A DNA stretch of 64,000 nucleotides from Seiridium cupressi (Eukaryota > Ascomycota > Sordariomycetes > Amphisphaeriales > Sporocadaceae): NCBI GenBank assembly GCA_036674765.1, contig JARVKI010000077.1:1-64000 (forward strand), in the 5' to 3' direction. Positions 45,572 to 56,176 of this stretch are shown piece by piece (the first letter of the stretch is position 1; each line of letters starts with the position of its first letter). The notes below the pieces were generated by a model that saw only the letters and a program-made list of their open reading frames with translations, was not told the origin of the DNA and ran no database searches. A program made the translations under genes and the position numbers.

Positions 45572-46912
45572 CTAAGCTCCATCCTCGTCGCACTCTTTTG
45601 GCTTCTTCCGAGGACCATTAAATATCTCAGAATAAACTATGCCCTCATCCAAGGTTGGTGCAAGCTTGGTGGGTACCATGAAAATTTTGGTCTCCTCGGA
45701 CTCTACCTGGAACTTCTTCTCCCAGACTGCCCAAAACTTCTCCAAGTCATCCTGGGATTCCTTCCTCCGATTGCTCTCGACAAGCCGCCGCATGCCTGTT
45801 GTAGCTTGCTTGCTAGATCCGTTTTGCAGCTCCTCAGTGATGGAGTCCATGAACACGGAGATTCCCACCAAATGCGTCGGCCGAATCTTAGCACCACGAT
45901 TGTCGTAGATGACAACAGTACCGGGGTATAGTAGCGGCGTTGGAATGTTGCCATCGACCATTGTCTGCACGAAGTTCAAGGCAAGGTCGTTCCGCATGTT
46001 TATGTCGTGGACCTCCTCCTTGGTCCATTCCGTGGCTGGTGAGTATCTACGATACATCCAGTCCAGGCCCAGCTTGGCCATACGTGGACATACTTCCTCC
46101 TTAACAGATCTTTCGGCGAGTCGTGGGACAAGAACTTTCGTAGCAGGTGCTGCGATACCAAATTGGCGTAAGCGTCTCTGTGACGCCTCACAGAACAGGA
46201 TGACGCCAAGTACTGATGGCCGTGGATCGCGGCGAGGGTCAATGATACAAGGGTCTGTAGGATGCTGTTGATAGTAATCCCCAGCGTGACGGAAATCACG
46301 GGCATCAACGTCGTCATAGACCGGAATCTGTTGGCCATTAACCAATGAGGACAGCTGTCGCTTGATGCCGATGAGGAGTTGGTTGCCAAACCACGTTCTC
46401 ATGTGGCCTGGCTTTCCAAGTGACATGACGGACCAGTTGATAGGTGCATCAGATATGGGCTGTGCCGAGCGCGAGTGGATGAGAAGGCCATGACCAACGT
46501 TGCGATTGCCCGAGTGAAGTTCGGCCGTATGCGTACGGTGCGCGGCATAAGCTCCCAAAAGGGTAGGGTGGTCAATAAAGGTGTGCCCAATCATCTCCGT
46601 CTGCTCGACCCAGACGAATCTAATCAATGCAGCATGTGCAAGAAGCAAAATGGCTCTGACATGTCTGGGAGATGGACGGGCTTCTAGAGCGAAGTGCCTG
46701 TACTGGATACAAATGAGGTCGTGGAGTCGGTAGTCTTTCTTCTGGCAGGTCGTGGAACAGTAGCGAGCGCTCTGGCATCGAGCGCAAACATGGGTGCCTG
46801 GCTTCTCGCAGTAGTTGCATCGAGTACGAACGGCGGCATCGTTCTTGGGAATTCATGACATAAAATCATCGTAGACCCACGTGAAGTCTTGCCCTTGGGT
46901 GGTGGCGGTCAT
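45572..46912 (-). pseudogene. MYND zinc-finger protein with in-frame TGA
   Basis: ATG 46912 opens a frame that runs to 45572 (447 codons) except for a TGA at codon 20 (46855-46853). After the TGA the frame is clean for over 420 codons. It begins with a full MYND finger: RCNYCEKPGTHVCARC, SARYCSTTC, and the closing HDLIC. The remaining 350 residues are a globular region of unknown type (RRYSPATEWTKEEVHDIN, FWAVWEKKFQV). MYND fingers bind proline-rich partners. No intron of normal size removes the TGA: the only phase-0 GT-AG pair would be 33 bp. An earlier start exon with an acceptor near 46846 is the alternative that would rescue the gene. Next in-frame ATG loses the finger. Confidence 0.7.
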
Positions 46913-48607
46913 GTTACGCTGGTTAAATTTTGTATCGACAATTTGCTGGAGGTGAAGCGATGCTTGGTGCTAAGGACGAAGGGTTGAAAGAAGAGGAGCG
47001 GAATAAGTATCCACGGATGTGATCAGTTTAAATGGTAAAATGAAATTGTATGCTGGGTGGGGGTTGAATTTATAATTGAGCAAATTGGGGCGCAGGAGTG
47101 AGTTTACAATCAGGTAGATTGTGAGAGGGTTTGGGTGTAGATTAGAATACAACAGTTGGGGGTTTCATTGTTCGCATTCAGCTAAGTCAACATTTGAGAC
47201 TCGAATTATCTCAATCGGAAAAAAGTCAACCGTGAACGCTTTTTATGAATATTTATCAAAAGAATTCAGCGTAAACATCTATTGTAAAGCTTTGATGATA
47301 CACCTGGCTAGACAGGCATAATTGATTAGCAGCTTACCACTAATGTAATATTAAGCATACAACACGACGCCCCTCAAGAATTGCGCGTTAAAGGTAAAGA
47401 AAATTTCTAATTATCTTAGCACATGTTGTTCCAATACTGTTTACTCATTTCCCCATGACAATTTATCCACAGATCGGCCCAAACTTTTGCCAAGTTTCTT
47501 CTATGGAAAACAACTGATACCACTCAATTAGTTTGGGAAAACATCATTCATAATGGTCGGTTTATCGTTCCGATGAATGAATTATCTTTCTCAGTCAATG
47601 AATCGTCTCTGGGCTCCTAAGAAGTCACGGCATCCTCGAGATATGCGCTTCTTGCTGGCTTACAGTCCATCCATGCCTGAAATCCTGATTGCTCAGTTGT
47701 TTCCCGTGATTTTCAAAGTATTATATCAGATGGCCATTAAATTCATCTTGCTTCGAAAAGATACCTTGCTTTACAATGCCCGAGCGATACTCCATGACCG
47801 CCACCACACGTGGAGATCCGGATGGAACATTACATTCGTCGGAAACGTTGTTGTGCCGGCACTGAACTTGCGTGACAAAGAAAGACCACCTCATTTGGTG
47901 GATAGAGCTCAAGTGATCCTTATCCTTCTCAGGTAGGTTAAGTGCGAAGGATTTGAGTTGCTGGCACCGAGCAAACCCCGGCGGCTCTCCTCAGATACCT
48001 TCTCAGGGATGGTAAATGTGCTCATTTTTCCCTTCGAGGTTTTGACAATTCGAGTGGGACTAGAAACGAGAATCAGAGCTCATTCATCTTCAATAAGTCA
48101 TAGAGGCTCCTAGGATGAATACATTCTGGAATGAAATGGAAATTTGAGGGCCCAAACATCTATGCCTCGCAAGGCCCGCGTTGCTTCAAAAAGGCCGTAA
48201 TCCGAGGACAATGTACCCTGGAGAGTAGTGCCCAAGTTGAGCTTTTCGAGTCACGTAAATAGTGGCCTCTTCAAGCATTTATTTTGGCCTGCAGAAAACA
48301 TGGCTGATTCCTTATATTTCAACCCCGAGAAGCGAGTTGGATCCTAAATAGCCCAGTTCCCATTGTCCTCGATGATAGCTAAGGAAACTTCTGCCATGTA
48401 AATTCCGGAACTGCTGTGTATCTAGCCGCTTGCCCTTGGATTTCGTTCCTTAGGGTATTTCCAGATCTCAATTGATCCAATAACTGGTGCCTCAATCCTT
48501 GCAGGATTAAAAAGGCTTAGTATATGTTGAAGGAGCTACCCAAATAAAATACCAGGTGAACATCAAATTAGTCGTGTTCCCTTCGTCGCCTAGCTAGAAT
48601 TATCATC
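46913..48607. other. Gene-poor, AT-rich stretch
   Basis: 1.7 kb with ORFs of at most 119 codons (47577-47936), none with motifs. Includes the upstream region of the MYND gene. No transposon ends seen. Confidence 0.45.
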
Positions 48608-48841
48608 ATGACTTCTCGTCGCGATATGAACCCAAAAATCTTCGACACGACCATCACTGCACAGCAGCGGCTGCGACTCACCTTTGACAGAAGATTTCTC
48701 GGTGTCATCCACACTGTTCTCGACACATCCATAAAAGTCCGAGTCAACAAGCGCAAACCTCTAAGAAGTGGACAATATTGCATAGTCGTCACCGATAACG
48801 ACAAGTACGCGATGTTCGCCGCTTATCTTATTTCACTATAA
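48608..48841 (+). CDS. Small ORF, possible gene
   Basis: A true ATG at 48608 begins 77 codons of balanced composition (AQQRLRLTFDRRFLG, SGQYCIVVTDNDKYAMFAAYL). It is isolated, without homologue known to me, so only weakly supported. A longer minus ORF of 78 codons overlaps it, as expected for a shadow. Confidence 0.3.
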   Translation: MTSRRDMNPKIFDTTITAQQRLRLTFDRRFLGVIHTVLDTSIKVRVNKRKPLRSGQYCIVVTDNDKYAMFAAYLISL

Positions 48842-49467
48842 ACATGCATGAAATGTTTGACGAAGACGCGATGACTTGGGCGACGATTGGCCCATATTGC
48901 CCTGTCCTGAAGGTCTGGCAGAATGATTGTGGACACGCTCTGACTTGAGGTGAGAGTGGAGGGTTTCCGGCATGGAGTCATGGGGCCATGAACTGGATTT
49001 TGAATGTGTTAATGATGCAGGGCTCCAGAATACACTCCAGTTCTAGCAAAGACAGCGATCGCTGGTAACTTCTGGATAAGTCTGACCTTTTGCGCAACGA
49101 TGATGGAAATTTCCTGGCAGAGATAGTCATAATAATAGCAATATCAATGTCGACGAAGACGTCGATGGAAGTTTTGGACTACATTCAGAGAGACAAGTCG
49201 ACTATCTTGCTCTCAGACATGAGGCACGATATATATCTGCTAGACTAGATCTGAAACTAGCCGAGTGCCTAGGTACCAGACCTCGATAATTATGTCCAAT
49301 GCATCTATTCCCGATCTTTTTACGTGCGTCTCCCTCATATCAGCCTGTAATAAATGCCTATGCATCCAATATAATCAAAGGCTCCGGCATCAAAGGCACA
49401 GGGGTCCGAAATCGGGGTCGGCCTCATACTGGAGAGGGGCGCCAGAGATCATCCACAACCCAGAATA
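48842..49467. other. Intergenic spacer
   Basis: 626 bp downstream of the subtilisin-like gene; no feature is seen beyond its expected 3' end. Confidence 0.5.
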
Positions 49468-50916
49468 TTAGGACGCGCCATTCCAAAGCATCTGCTTCGT
49501 TGTGTTGCCGGGTATCGGTCCTTGAAGAGTATCCCCCATGACGTTGAGCTGCGAGCAAAGCTCATGAGGCAGAATGTTTTTGCCGCTGCCCAGAAGAGTC
49601 GCCGCGACGCCGGCGACATGAGGTGCAGCCATCGACGTCCCACTCATTGCCGTGATATTTTCGGGTCCTCTGAAGCTTGCCGACCAGACTTTAACCGCAG
49701 GGGCGAGGATGTCGACAGCGCGACCCCAGTTTGTGCCGTGGTAAAACTTTCCAGCCTCGTTGATACCGCCGGCAGTGCAAGCAGCCGGCTCAGCAGCGGG
49801 CGAGGTGTTGAACGCATCAATGCCTTGATTTCCCGCGGCCACGGCGACGAATATTCCCGCTTCATACGCCTTGGCTACTACTTTCATGATCACATCTCGA
49901 GTTCCTGGCAAGCCGCTTCGCTTGCCCCCGAAGGAGAGGTTGAACACCGCCTTTCCGGTGCCTGTGTATCAAAGGTTAGCATGATCTTCCCGAGCGGGCC
50001 ATAGAATTGAAACTTAGAGAATGGACAAAATACTTACGTCCTTTGGACACCACATCATTTATTGCCCATGTTACTCCCTTGACGACGTCTGCACCTGTGC
50101 CCGCGCCATTGTGGCAAAACACCTTGACGCTGATGATTTCGGCATTCTGCGCCACACCCCTGTTACGGCCCGCAGCAATGCCAGCAACATGTGTTCCATG
50201 GCCGTCCAGGTCACTTCTGAGGTTAGCATATGTAATAAGCCAGGATGACCGAATAGAAAAGGGGGTTGGGGTTGCTATGAGAGACAGGCGTGGGCCCACT
50301 CAGTGCACATATCAAGTCTTTGTACTTACTATTTATCTTCGCAGAGGTCCAGTCCCTCTTCAAGTCGTCCTTCAAACTCAGAATGCGGGGAGACACCAGA
50401 ATCAATGACATAGATGTAGGTTCCTGCACCACAACCATCTGGGCAAAGATACTCGCTATCCTTCGGCGGAGCATGGTGTCCCTTGTGAGAGATACGTTCT
50501 AGATTCCACTGGAACTTATCCAGTGGCTTCGCATGATGTTTCACCGGAACAGAACCATTCTCTCGGTGCTCAGATGGTTTGTCTACCGACAAGGAGAACC
50601 ATCTGTCTTGCTCGATATTTTCGACCCATTCAGACTCACTGAGTGCCATGACAGCGTCGGAGGGGCCGCTCAGGGCAAAGCCTCTGAAAGACCCAGCTCC
50701 GGTATCGTACTCATGGTTGACCTGAATATGGCCCTCCTCCGATCGCTTGAGGAAATGCCGCTGAAAGCCGTTGAAGACTGAATCAGGGGCATCATCTCTA
50801 AGAGTGATAATCCAGCTGTCTCGTATGACGTCGTCACGTAAGGCTGTGGCAGGGGCAGCTGCAATGAAGGCGGCATTGGCCAGCACGGCGGCGATCGCAA
50901 ACAGTCGGTACTGCAT
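49468..50916 (-). CDS. Secreted subtilisin-like serine protease (S8)
   Basis: Three exons, 50916-50330, 50213-50038 and 49961-49468, give 418 residues. MQYRLFAIAAVLANAAFIAAA is a signal peptide (first 18 or so residues). Residues about 33-110 are an I9 propeptide (SWIITLRDDAPDSVFNGFQ). The proteinase K-type catalytic domain follows with D172 (YVIDSGVSP), H201 (GHGTHVAG), oxyanion N299 (AAGN) and S364 (GTSMAAPHVAG). Such enzymes digest proteins outside the cell. The acceptor before exon 2 must be AAG at 50214-50216; the CAG three bases earlier would create TAA at the join. ATG 50916 is chosen because the frame upstream lacks ATG. An MFS gene lies upstream on the same strand. Confidence 0.94.
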
Positions 50917-51294
50917 GGCGAGCTCGGCGAAACTGGATGGTGAGAGACTGGGGAAAAGTGGCTTGCTGATGGGAGATGATACTCGGCGTGAAGGCACGAC
51001 TGGGAAGGGGCAGTTGGAATTTATGTATATAAACAAAGTGGTATTTACAGCGATGACGGAGGTAGCAAGACGCGATAATGTTATAGGGTTCGAGAGAGTT
51101 TTGGCTGGATCACTGGAAAATTTTACTTTATATCGCTCAGACTTCTGGAAAAAGGGTTAAGTTTGAATGCGTATGCGAGACATAATAAAGAAGACGACGG
51201 CCAGGCATAAGATAGACCACGTTAGCCAGACTGCACCGCCATATCCAGACCAGAATATTTAACTCGGCCTTAGCTGCTCGACGTATTGGCGCAA
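50917..51294. other. Intergenic spacer
   Basis: 378 bp between the subtilisin-like gene start and the MFS gene end, expected to hold the protease promoter. A TATA-like TATATA at about 51026 is 110 bp from the ATG. Confidence 0.45.
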
Positions 51295-52914
51295 TCAGTC
51301 TCCTCTCAAAGTCTCTTCATCATCATCTGTTGTGGTCTCAAGGTGAGTTGTGGCCTCAAGGTGAGCAGCTGCAGCTTCAGCCTGTCTGATGGCCTCTCTA
51401 GTGCCATCATCAGGATAATCCTTCTCACTTGCAGCTGGCAAATATCTCACAGCGACTGTGAAACCTGCAGCGAGAATTGTAATGACTAGCCATACGAGAT
51501 AGCCCCACAATATCTGTGTGCGAACTCCGATTGCGAAGATGCTCGTGAAAAGGGCAGGTGAAAAACTTCTCAACGCGCTCGTGCCCGTTAGCGCCAGCGC
51601 ATTCAGCGTTCCTAGTGTCTCCGGAGATGGCGATACATCGTTGAGGGCGAGCTGGACCGCGGTAAAGGACATGCTTATTCCTGGCGCGACAAGCACAAAA
51701 ATTGGCATGATGACCCAGAATGTGGTTTCCGCACCAGACCGCAAGATCGCGCTTAGGATCGCACTGAAACCCATGGCAATAGGATACACGTAGGCGCATA
51801 GCCGCATCACGCCGTTGGTTCCTAAACGGTGCTGTAGGGGCGGGAAGAAGACGAGGAGCCATACCGCTTGGGAGAACCCGGTCAAACCCAAGAACAAACT
51901 GATTTGGAATGTTGTAAAGCCGAACCCGCCCAGCGAAACAGGAGTAAACCAGAACACTGGCACGACAGCCGTATAAGCGAATGCAAGAACCATTACGTGG
52001 CCGTAGATGTAAAGAACCATAGCCACACCGGGAGACCTCATGAGCTCCCAGATGCTTGTAGAGGATGACTTCGAAACATTGCCGCCGTTGGCGTGACCAT
52101 TCTCTGCACCGTCACTTGAGCTGTTTTGGGGTTTCTTCTTTAGTGTCTCCTCAACGAACAATGCGCTTGCCAGAACGGCTGTGAAGCCGATGATCCCAAC
52201 GGCAAAACTCGGCAAAGCATAGGGATATTCCTTAAAGAATGCGACATCCCCAAAGACCCCAGGATACTGTGTTGCGGGCTCCGCTAGGGCCCCTCCAACC
52301 AGTGGACCAAAGAGAATACCCAGGTTCCCTGCAAATGCAAACCACGAGAACGTTCTGGCCTGGGTTTTAGCTGTACTGTGCTCCGAGATCATTGTTCGGA
52401 TAGTGACGATGGTCCCTGCGAACACGCCAGCGAGGCATCTGAACAGAATCATCTGCCACAGATTGCGCGCCAACCCAAAAATACCGGTTGAGATAGCTAC
52501 GCCCACGAGGCTGAAGACCAGCACAGGCTTCCGCCCAATTCTGTCAGAAGCCTTGCCCCAGAAGAGCATGACCAGCATCTGAGTTAGGCTGAAAAGCGAC
52601 TCGATGAGGCCAGAATAGAACCCGACATCAGACGCTGGGAGGTCAGCGTTGACCTGCAGCATCTGATTGATGTACGGGAAGATGGAGAAGAACGCGATAG
52701 GCTCGATCAGCCGCGCATAGCAGAGCAGGAAGATCTGCGCCTTCGGCAACGGCTTCTCCTCGATGCTGCGTGTATCAGCTCCATGGTCGGTGGTGGGCGA
52801 CGCGACTAGAGTTTCTGCAATATCGGGGTCCTGCGATGGCGCGATCGACGAGGATGCCAGGAGCGGCGTTGTCTCGCTGATGCCGTTCTTGAGGCTCTCT
52901 TGGTTTGGAGCCAT
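51295..52914 (-). CDS. MFS transporter, DHA1-like
   Basis: ATG 52914 to TGA 51295, 539 residues, single exon. About 12 hydrophobic spans lie between residues 60 and 500. The loop motif between spans 2 and 3 is WGKASDRIGRKPVL, and FRCLAGVFAGTIVTIRT marks the span 4-5 region. A low-complexity cytosolic loop with NSSSDGAENGHANGG divides the halves. The family resembles fungal YCR023c/ZRT-type MFS carriers, with unknown substrate. The C-terminus repeats LEATTHLETT, from a short DNA duplication. Drug or metabolite efflux cannot be told from sequence. Confidence 0.92.
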   Translation of the reverse strand: MAPNQESLKNGISETTPLLASSSIAPSQDPDIAETLVASPTTDHGADTRSIEEKPLPKAQIFLLCYARLIEPIAFFSIFPYINQMLQVNADLPASDVGFYSGLIESLFSLTQMLVMLFWGKASDRIGRKPVLVFSLVGVAISTGIFGLARNLWQMILFRCLAGVFAGTIVTIRTMISEHSTAKTQARTFSWFAFAGNLGILFGPLVGGALAEPATQYPGVFGDVAFFKEYPYALPSFAVGIIGFTAVLASALFVEETLKKKPQNSSSDGAENGHANGGNVSKSSSTSIWELMRSPGVAMVLYIYGHVMVLAFAYTAVVPVFWFTPVSLGGFGFTTFQISLFLGLTGFSQAVWLLVFFPPLQHRLGTNGVMRLCAYVYPIAMGFSAILSAILRSGAETTFWVIMPIFVLVAPGISMSFTAVQLALNDVSPSPETLGTLNALALTGTSALRSFSPALFTSIFAIGVRTQILWGYLVWLVITILAAGFTVAVRYLPAASEKDYPDDGTREAIRQAEAAAAHLEATTHLETTTDDDEETLRGD

Positions 52915-53549
52915 GACCGACGTCGCGAGATGACGCTACTATCAAAACACTCAGACTCAAGCAAAGCAATGCAACGCAGATCAAAACCAATCAAAGGCTA
53001 AAGTATAGATGTTTATACGTGGTGGGGAAATGTTGAGATGGGGAAGCTCCGCAGCCGCCTCGGGACTAGTCCAACGGCGCCCGCGATGCCGCTAGAATGA
53101 GGCTAACATGTGTAGCATGGATGTGCTCGTTGTAAGTATTTCTAGAATTTCTCCTTAGGGGTAGAAGAATTAACTCCAATTGTTGGGTAATGGTTTGTTG
53201 CTGGAGAAGGACTTACTGCGGAGTTATCGTGGTATCACCATTTTGGATACCTACCCAATTTACTTTAAACTTTTTAAGTGAGCATTGCCAATTCAGTAGT
53301 AGAACGTGACGAGAGACGCCGATAAGCTGTATGAGCAACTCAATTTAAACTCAGCTACCTACTGCGTAGACATCTTAGTATTGGTGCGCCGCAGGTTCAT
53401 CTTATGCCCAAATCAGAGCAGAGATGGGTATAAATCTTTGTACAGATGTTCTACAATTTGTATACAATGTTTGCGCCGTGAAGCAGACGAGGATTTTCCA
53501 AACAACGCCATTCCATGCAAAATTGTTCTCATAAATAAGTCGTGAAAGC
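52915..53549. other. Intergenic spacer
   Basis: 635 bp between MFS promoter and the SEN2 3' end. ORFs under 80 codons only. Confidence 0.5.
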
Positions 53550-55166
53550 CTAGTCCCTGTTACGGTTGATGAGCCATCGTTTAACCATAACCTCCCGGAT
53601 CTTGTACTGCTTCAAGAGTGAGGGGATGTCTAGACGGTGTGGACTTGGTGCCGGCACATCAACATAAACAAGAACAAGTGTCTTCAAGGCAGTGCTCTGA
53701 ACACGGTTGACCAAGTGTAGCCAATGCCACGATTTCTCGGTAGTGTCGCGACCTAGCGCCTTCCAATAGGGATTTGAATACGAGGGCAGAACGATGATTG
53801 CGAATTCGGCATGACTGAACGCCGGGCCACGATGATAAAGTAACCAGTCACAACCAAATTTGATTCCGGGCCGCGTCACCCATCCGAGCGATCGGAAGTG
53901 GTGGTACACAACATAGTTTATAAGGAAAGGGTCGTCAGGCTCAAGACTGTTTGTTCGCGGAGGGTAATAGGAGTATCTCCGGGCAAGATCAAGCAAAGAA
54001 TCGATGGACAATGAATTGTTTGCCTCGTCTTTTACATCGAGCACACCCAAACCAAAGCCGAGCCAAACTGCCTCCACGAGCGTGAGCTGCAGATGCTCCT
54101 TGTCAACAGGTGGCATAGTGAGTTCCGGCTCGGCTGCAGGTACGATTGGTTCATTAGTGTCCAGAGCCGTGGGTTCCTCGGTCAAGGCCGGGGTGAATTC
54201 TTCAGGCCTCATTGAACCTCGACTAGTCAATATACCATCACGCATTTTACCATTGCCATTTACCATCATGGTCTGGCTTGGACTCGGGGGATCTGATAAT
54301 TCGAAAGTGGTCGATTCAACTTTGGGAGAAAAGCGAACACTTTTGCGCCGCTTGAACGGCGGTTGGCGCTCACTTGTAGCGGCACCAAGATTGATGATAG
54401 GCGTGGAAGGTCGCTTGGAATCACCGTTGAGGCCAGCAGGGGTGAGCGTTGCACTTTTGCCGTTGGTGAGAGTGAGATCAGCAACGTCGAACGGTGGGTC
54501 GCCTTTGGCATTACCCACGGCGGTTCCATTGATGGCAATGGTGCCGCCATATATCAACGTGTCCAAATCACATTGTGAATTGGGCAGAGCCAGTAGTTCT
54601 TTAGGTCCGACGGGTGCGATGCGAGCCTCCTCATATCGTGTCCTGTGGATAACCTCTTGCTCTTTCTTCGCCCGCTCCCATTTCATCTGGGTACGATCCT
54701 CACGTCTCTTATTCGTGAAGACTTCGGCCACATGGTCATTGTGAGCGCCCTTTCGAGCCTGCTCTCTCTTCAACCAGTTCGGCTCGCTTCGACTAAGATG
54801 TCCTTTGCCATAAAATCCCTGTTCCCATAGAGCTCGGATCGACTTGGGGTCCTTAATATGAACGGACCGAGTGCTAGGCGACCAGAAGCCTTCGTAGATG
54901 ACAGCGGGCTCCCTTGGAGGCGAGAGGATCTGCGCGATCCAGGCATAGGCAACGTGGAACAAGGACAGCGGGTTGTTCGGGTAGAAGGACGGTAGCGGGA
55001 AAGTGCGGATGGGAGCAGGTAGCTCGTGAATCTTCCACAGTGGAGGGCCACGCGGAGCAGGGGGAACAACTGCAGTTGGGTTTTCTGGAGCTGGTGAGGC
55101 TCGTTCAGCGGGGAGTGTTGGTGTTATCACTGCCCCATTTTGATGTGGTAGTCCCGTGTCTGCCAT
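53550..55166 (-). CDS. SEN2: tRNA-splicing endonuclease subunit Sen2
   Basis: One exon, 538 residues, ATG 55166. The N-terminal part, about residues 40-160, has the conserved block VAYAWIAQILSPPREPAVIY and FYGKGHLSRSEP. An acidic/Ser linker of about 200 residues follows. The nuclease domain starts near residue 385 (LVEAVWLGFGLGVLDV) and holds the catalytic trio Y in DWLLYHRGPAFSH, H in FSHAEFAI, and K in TALKTLVLVYV. In yeast Sen2 cuts the 5' splice site of pre-tRNA within the Sen2/15/34/54 complex. The long linker is typical of filamentous fungi. Nothing looks broken. Confidence 0.95.
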   Translation of the reverse strand: MADTGLPHQNGAVITPTLPAERASPAPENPTAVVPPAPRGPPLWKIHELPAPIRTFPLPSFYPNNPLSLFHVAYAWIAQILSPPREPAVIYEGFWSPSTRSVHIKDPKSIRALWEQGFYGKGHLSRSEPNWLKREQARKGAHNDHVAEVFTNKRREDRTQMKWERAKKEQEVIHRTRYEEARIAPVGPKELLALPNSQCDLDTLIYGGTIAINGTAVGNAKGDPPFDVADLTLTNGKSATLTPAGLNGDSKRPSTPIINLGAATSERQPPFKRRKSVRFSPKVESTTFELSDPPSPSQTMMVNGNGKMRDGILTSRGSMRPEEFTPALTEEPTALDTNEPIVPAAEPELTMPPVDKEHLQLTLVEAVWLGFGLGVLDVKDEANNSLSIDSLLDLARRYSYYPPRTNSLEPDDPFLINYVVYHHFRSLGWVTRPGIKFGCDWLLYHRGPAFSHAEFAIIVLPSYSNPYWKALGRDTTEKSWHWLHLVNRVQSTALKTLVLVYVDVPAPSPHRLDIPSLLKQYKIREVMVKRWLINRNRD

Positions 55167-56176
55167 TACGGTCTGTCAACCCGGTCTGTCTGTGCGGTCA
55201 GTAAACTGTCCCAAGGCGTTTGCGCTGCCAGTCTAGTAGCAGTCAAGTCACAAAGTCGATTACAATACGCTGTCGCTCAGATACCGTTGTAGTCTATATT
55301 GAGACACTCATCGAGGGTTTGACGCCCCTAAGCTTCAAAATAATAAAGGATGTCATCACCGCGGCGTGGGCAGGAGGAAGGGCGGTAGACCTCAAAGGTT
55401 GTAACCACCCAGCAGAGAAGAAATGCAATACTTACTCAGATGAGGGATATTCTTCCCGTTGCCACCGGGAATAATGGATTGACCAGGCCATCCAATGAGT
55501 AGAAAAGGACAGGACAGCGACCAATTTGCCTGAGTGGCCTGGCGCATGTGGTGAAGAAGATAGACCGGGGATGACTGGATGGTTGCTTGAAGAAAAAAAT
55601 GTTGCAGCGAATTTTCAGCTTCTGGTCAGTGCACCACTGCGACCACTTTTCAAAGCTTTTCCGGAAGATCTCGGCTTTGAGCTCAATGTGGCCCAAGCAC
55701 CCAGCAAACAGAACAGCTTTGGTTCGTTCGCTCGCTCGCTCGCGCGCTCGGCAACTTCGGGGCCTACGGAGCTAGGTCGTACCATGGCTTTGCCTTATGC
55801 AGTGACGTACCGTCCCTGCTGTGCCGCTGTACCCTAAAGTTCCTTCAGCACCTGCATTAGGAGGAGTGCTCCTACAGTAGTGCAGGGCCGCCCAAATTGT
55901 GTCATTTGTTTTGGTCGCGAACCGAAATTCGGTCTTGCAGCGGCCGAGATTCCAATTTTTAATGGAGCCACAACATTGTCAGACTTGAAGATGAGGCGCA
56001 ACAACGCTATCGCCGTGACGGTTGCTACCGACTTTGATTTGCAAACCGCTGCGAGCTCTTTCTCTTGACTTGCGTCGCTGTTTGGCAGTCCATTTGCGTT
56101 GCTCGTCCAGCTTTGAATGCGACTTCGTGTCGGCCAGCGCTCGACTCCCCTGGAACCGATACCCCATTATGTCGAT
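55167..56176. promoter_or_regulatory. Divergent intergenic region SEN2/GCS
   Basis: 1 kb between divergent starts of SEN2 and the glucosyltransferase. Holds both promoters. A TCG-rich simple repeat is listed separately. Confidence 0.5.
55723..55750 (+). repeat. YTCG-type simple repeat
   Basis: About seven tandem 4-base units of TTCG/CTCG/CGCG type. Located midway in the divergent promoter region. Confidence 0.8.

Noticed and set aside
54004..54744. 246-codon plus-strand ORF opposite SEN2
   Set aside because: It is a shadow in the Ser-rich linker of SEN2; composition is Ser/Val/Leu repeats and has no motif.
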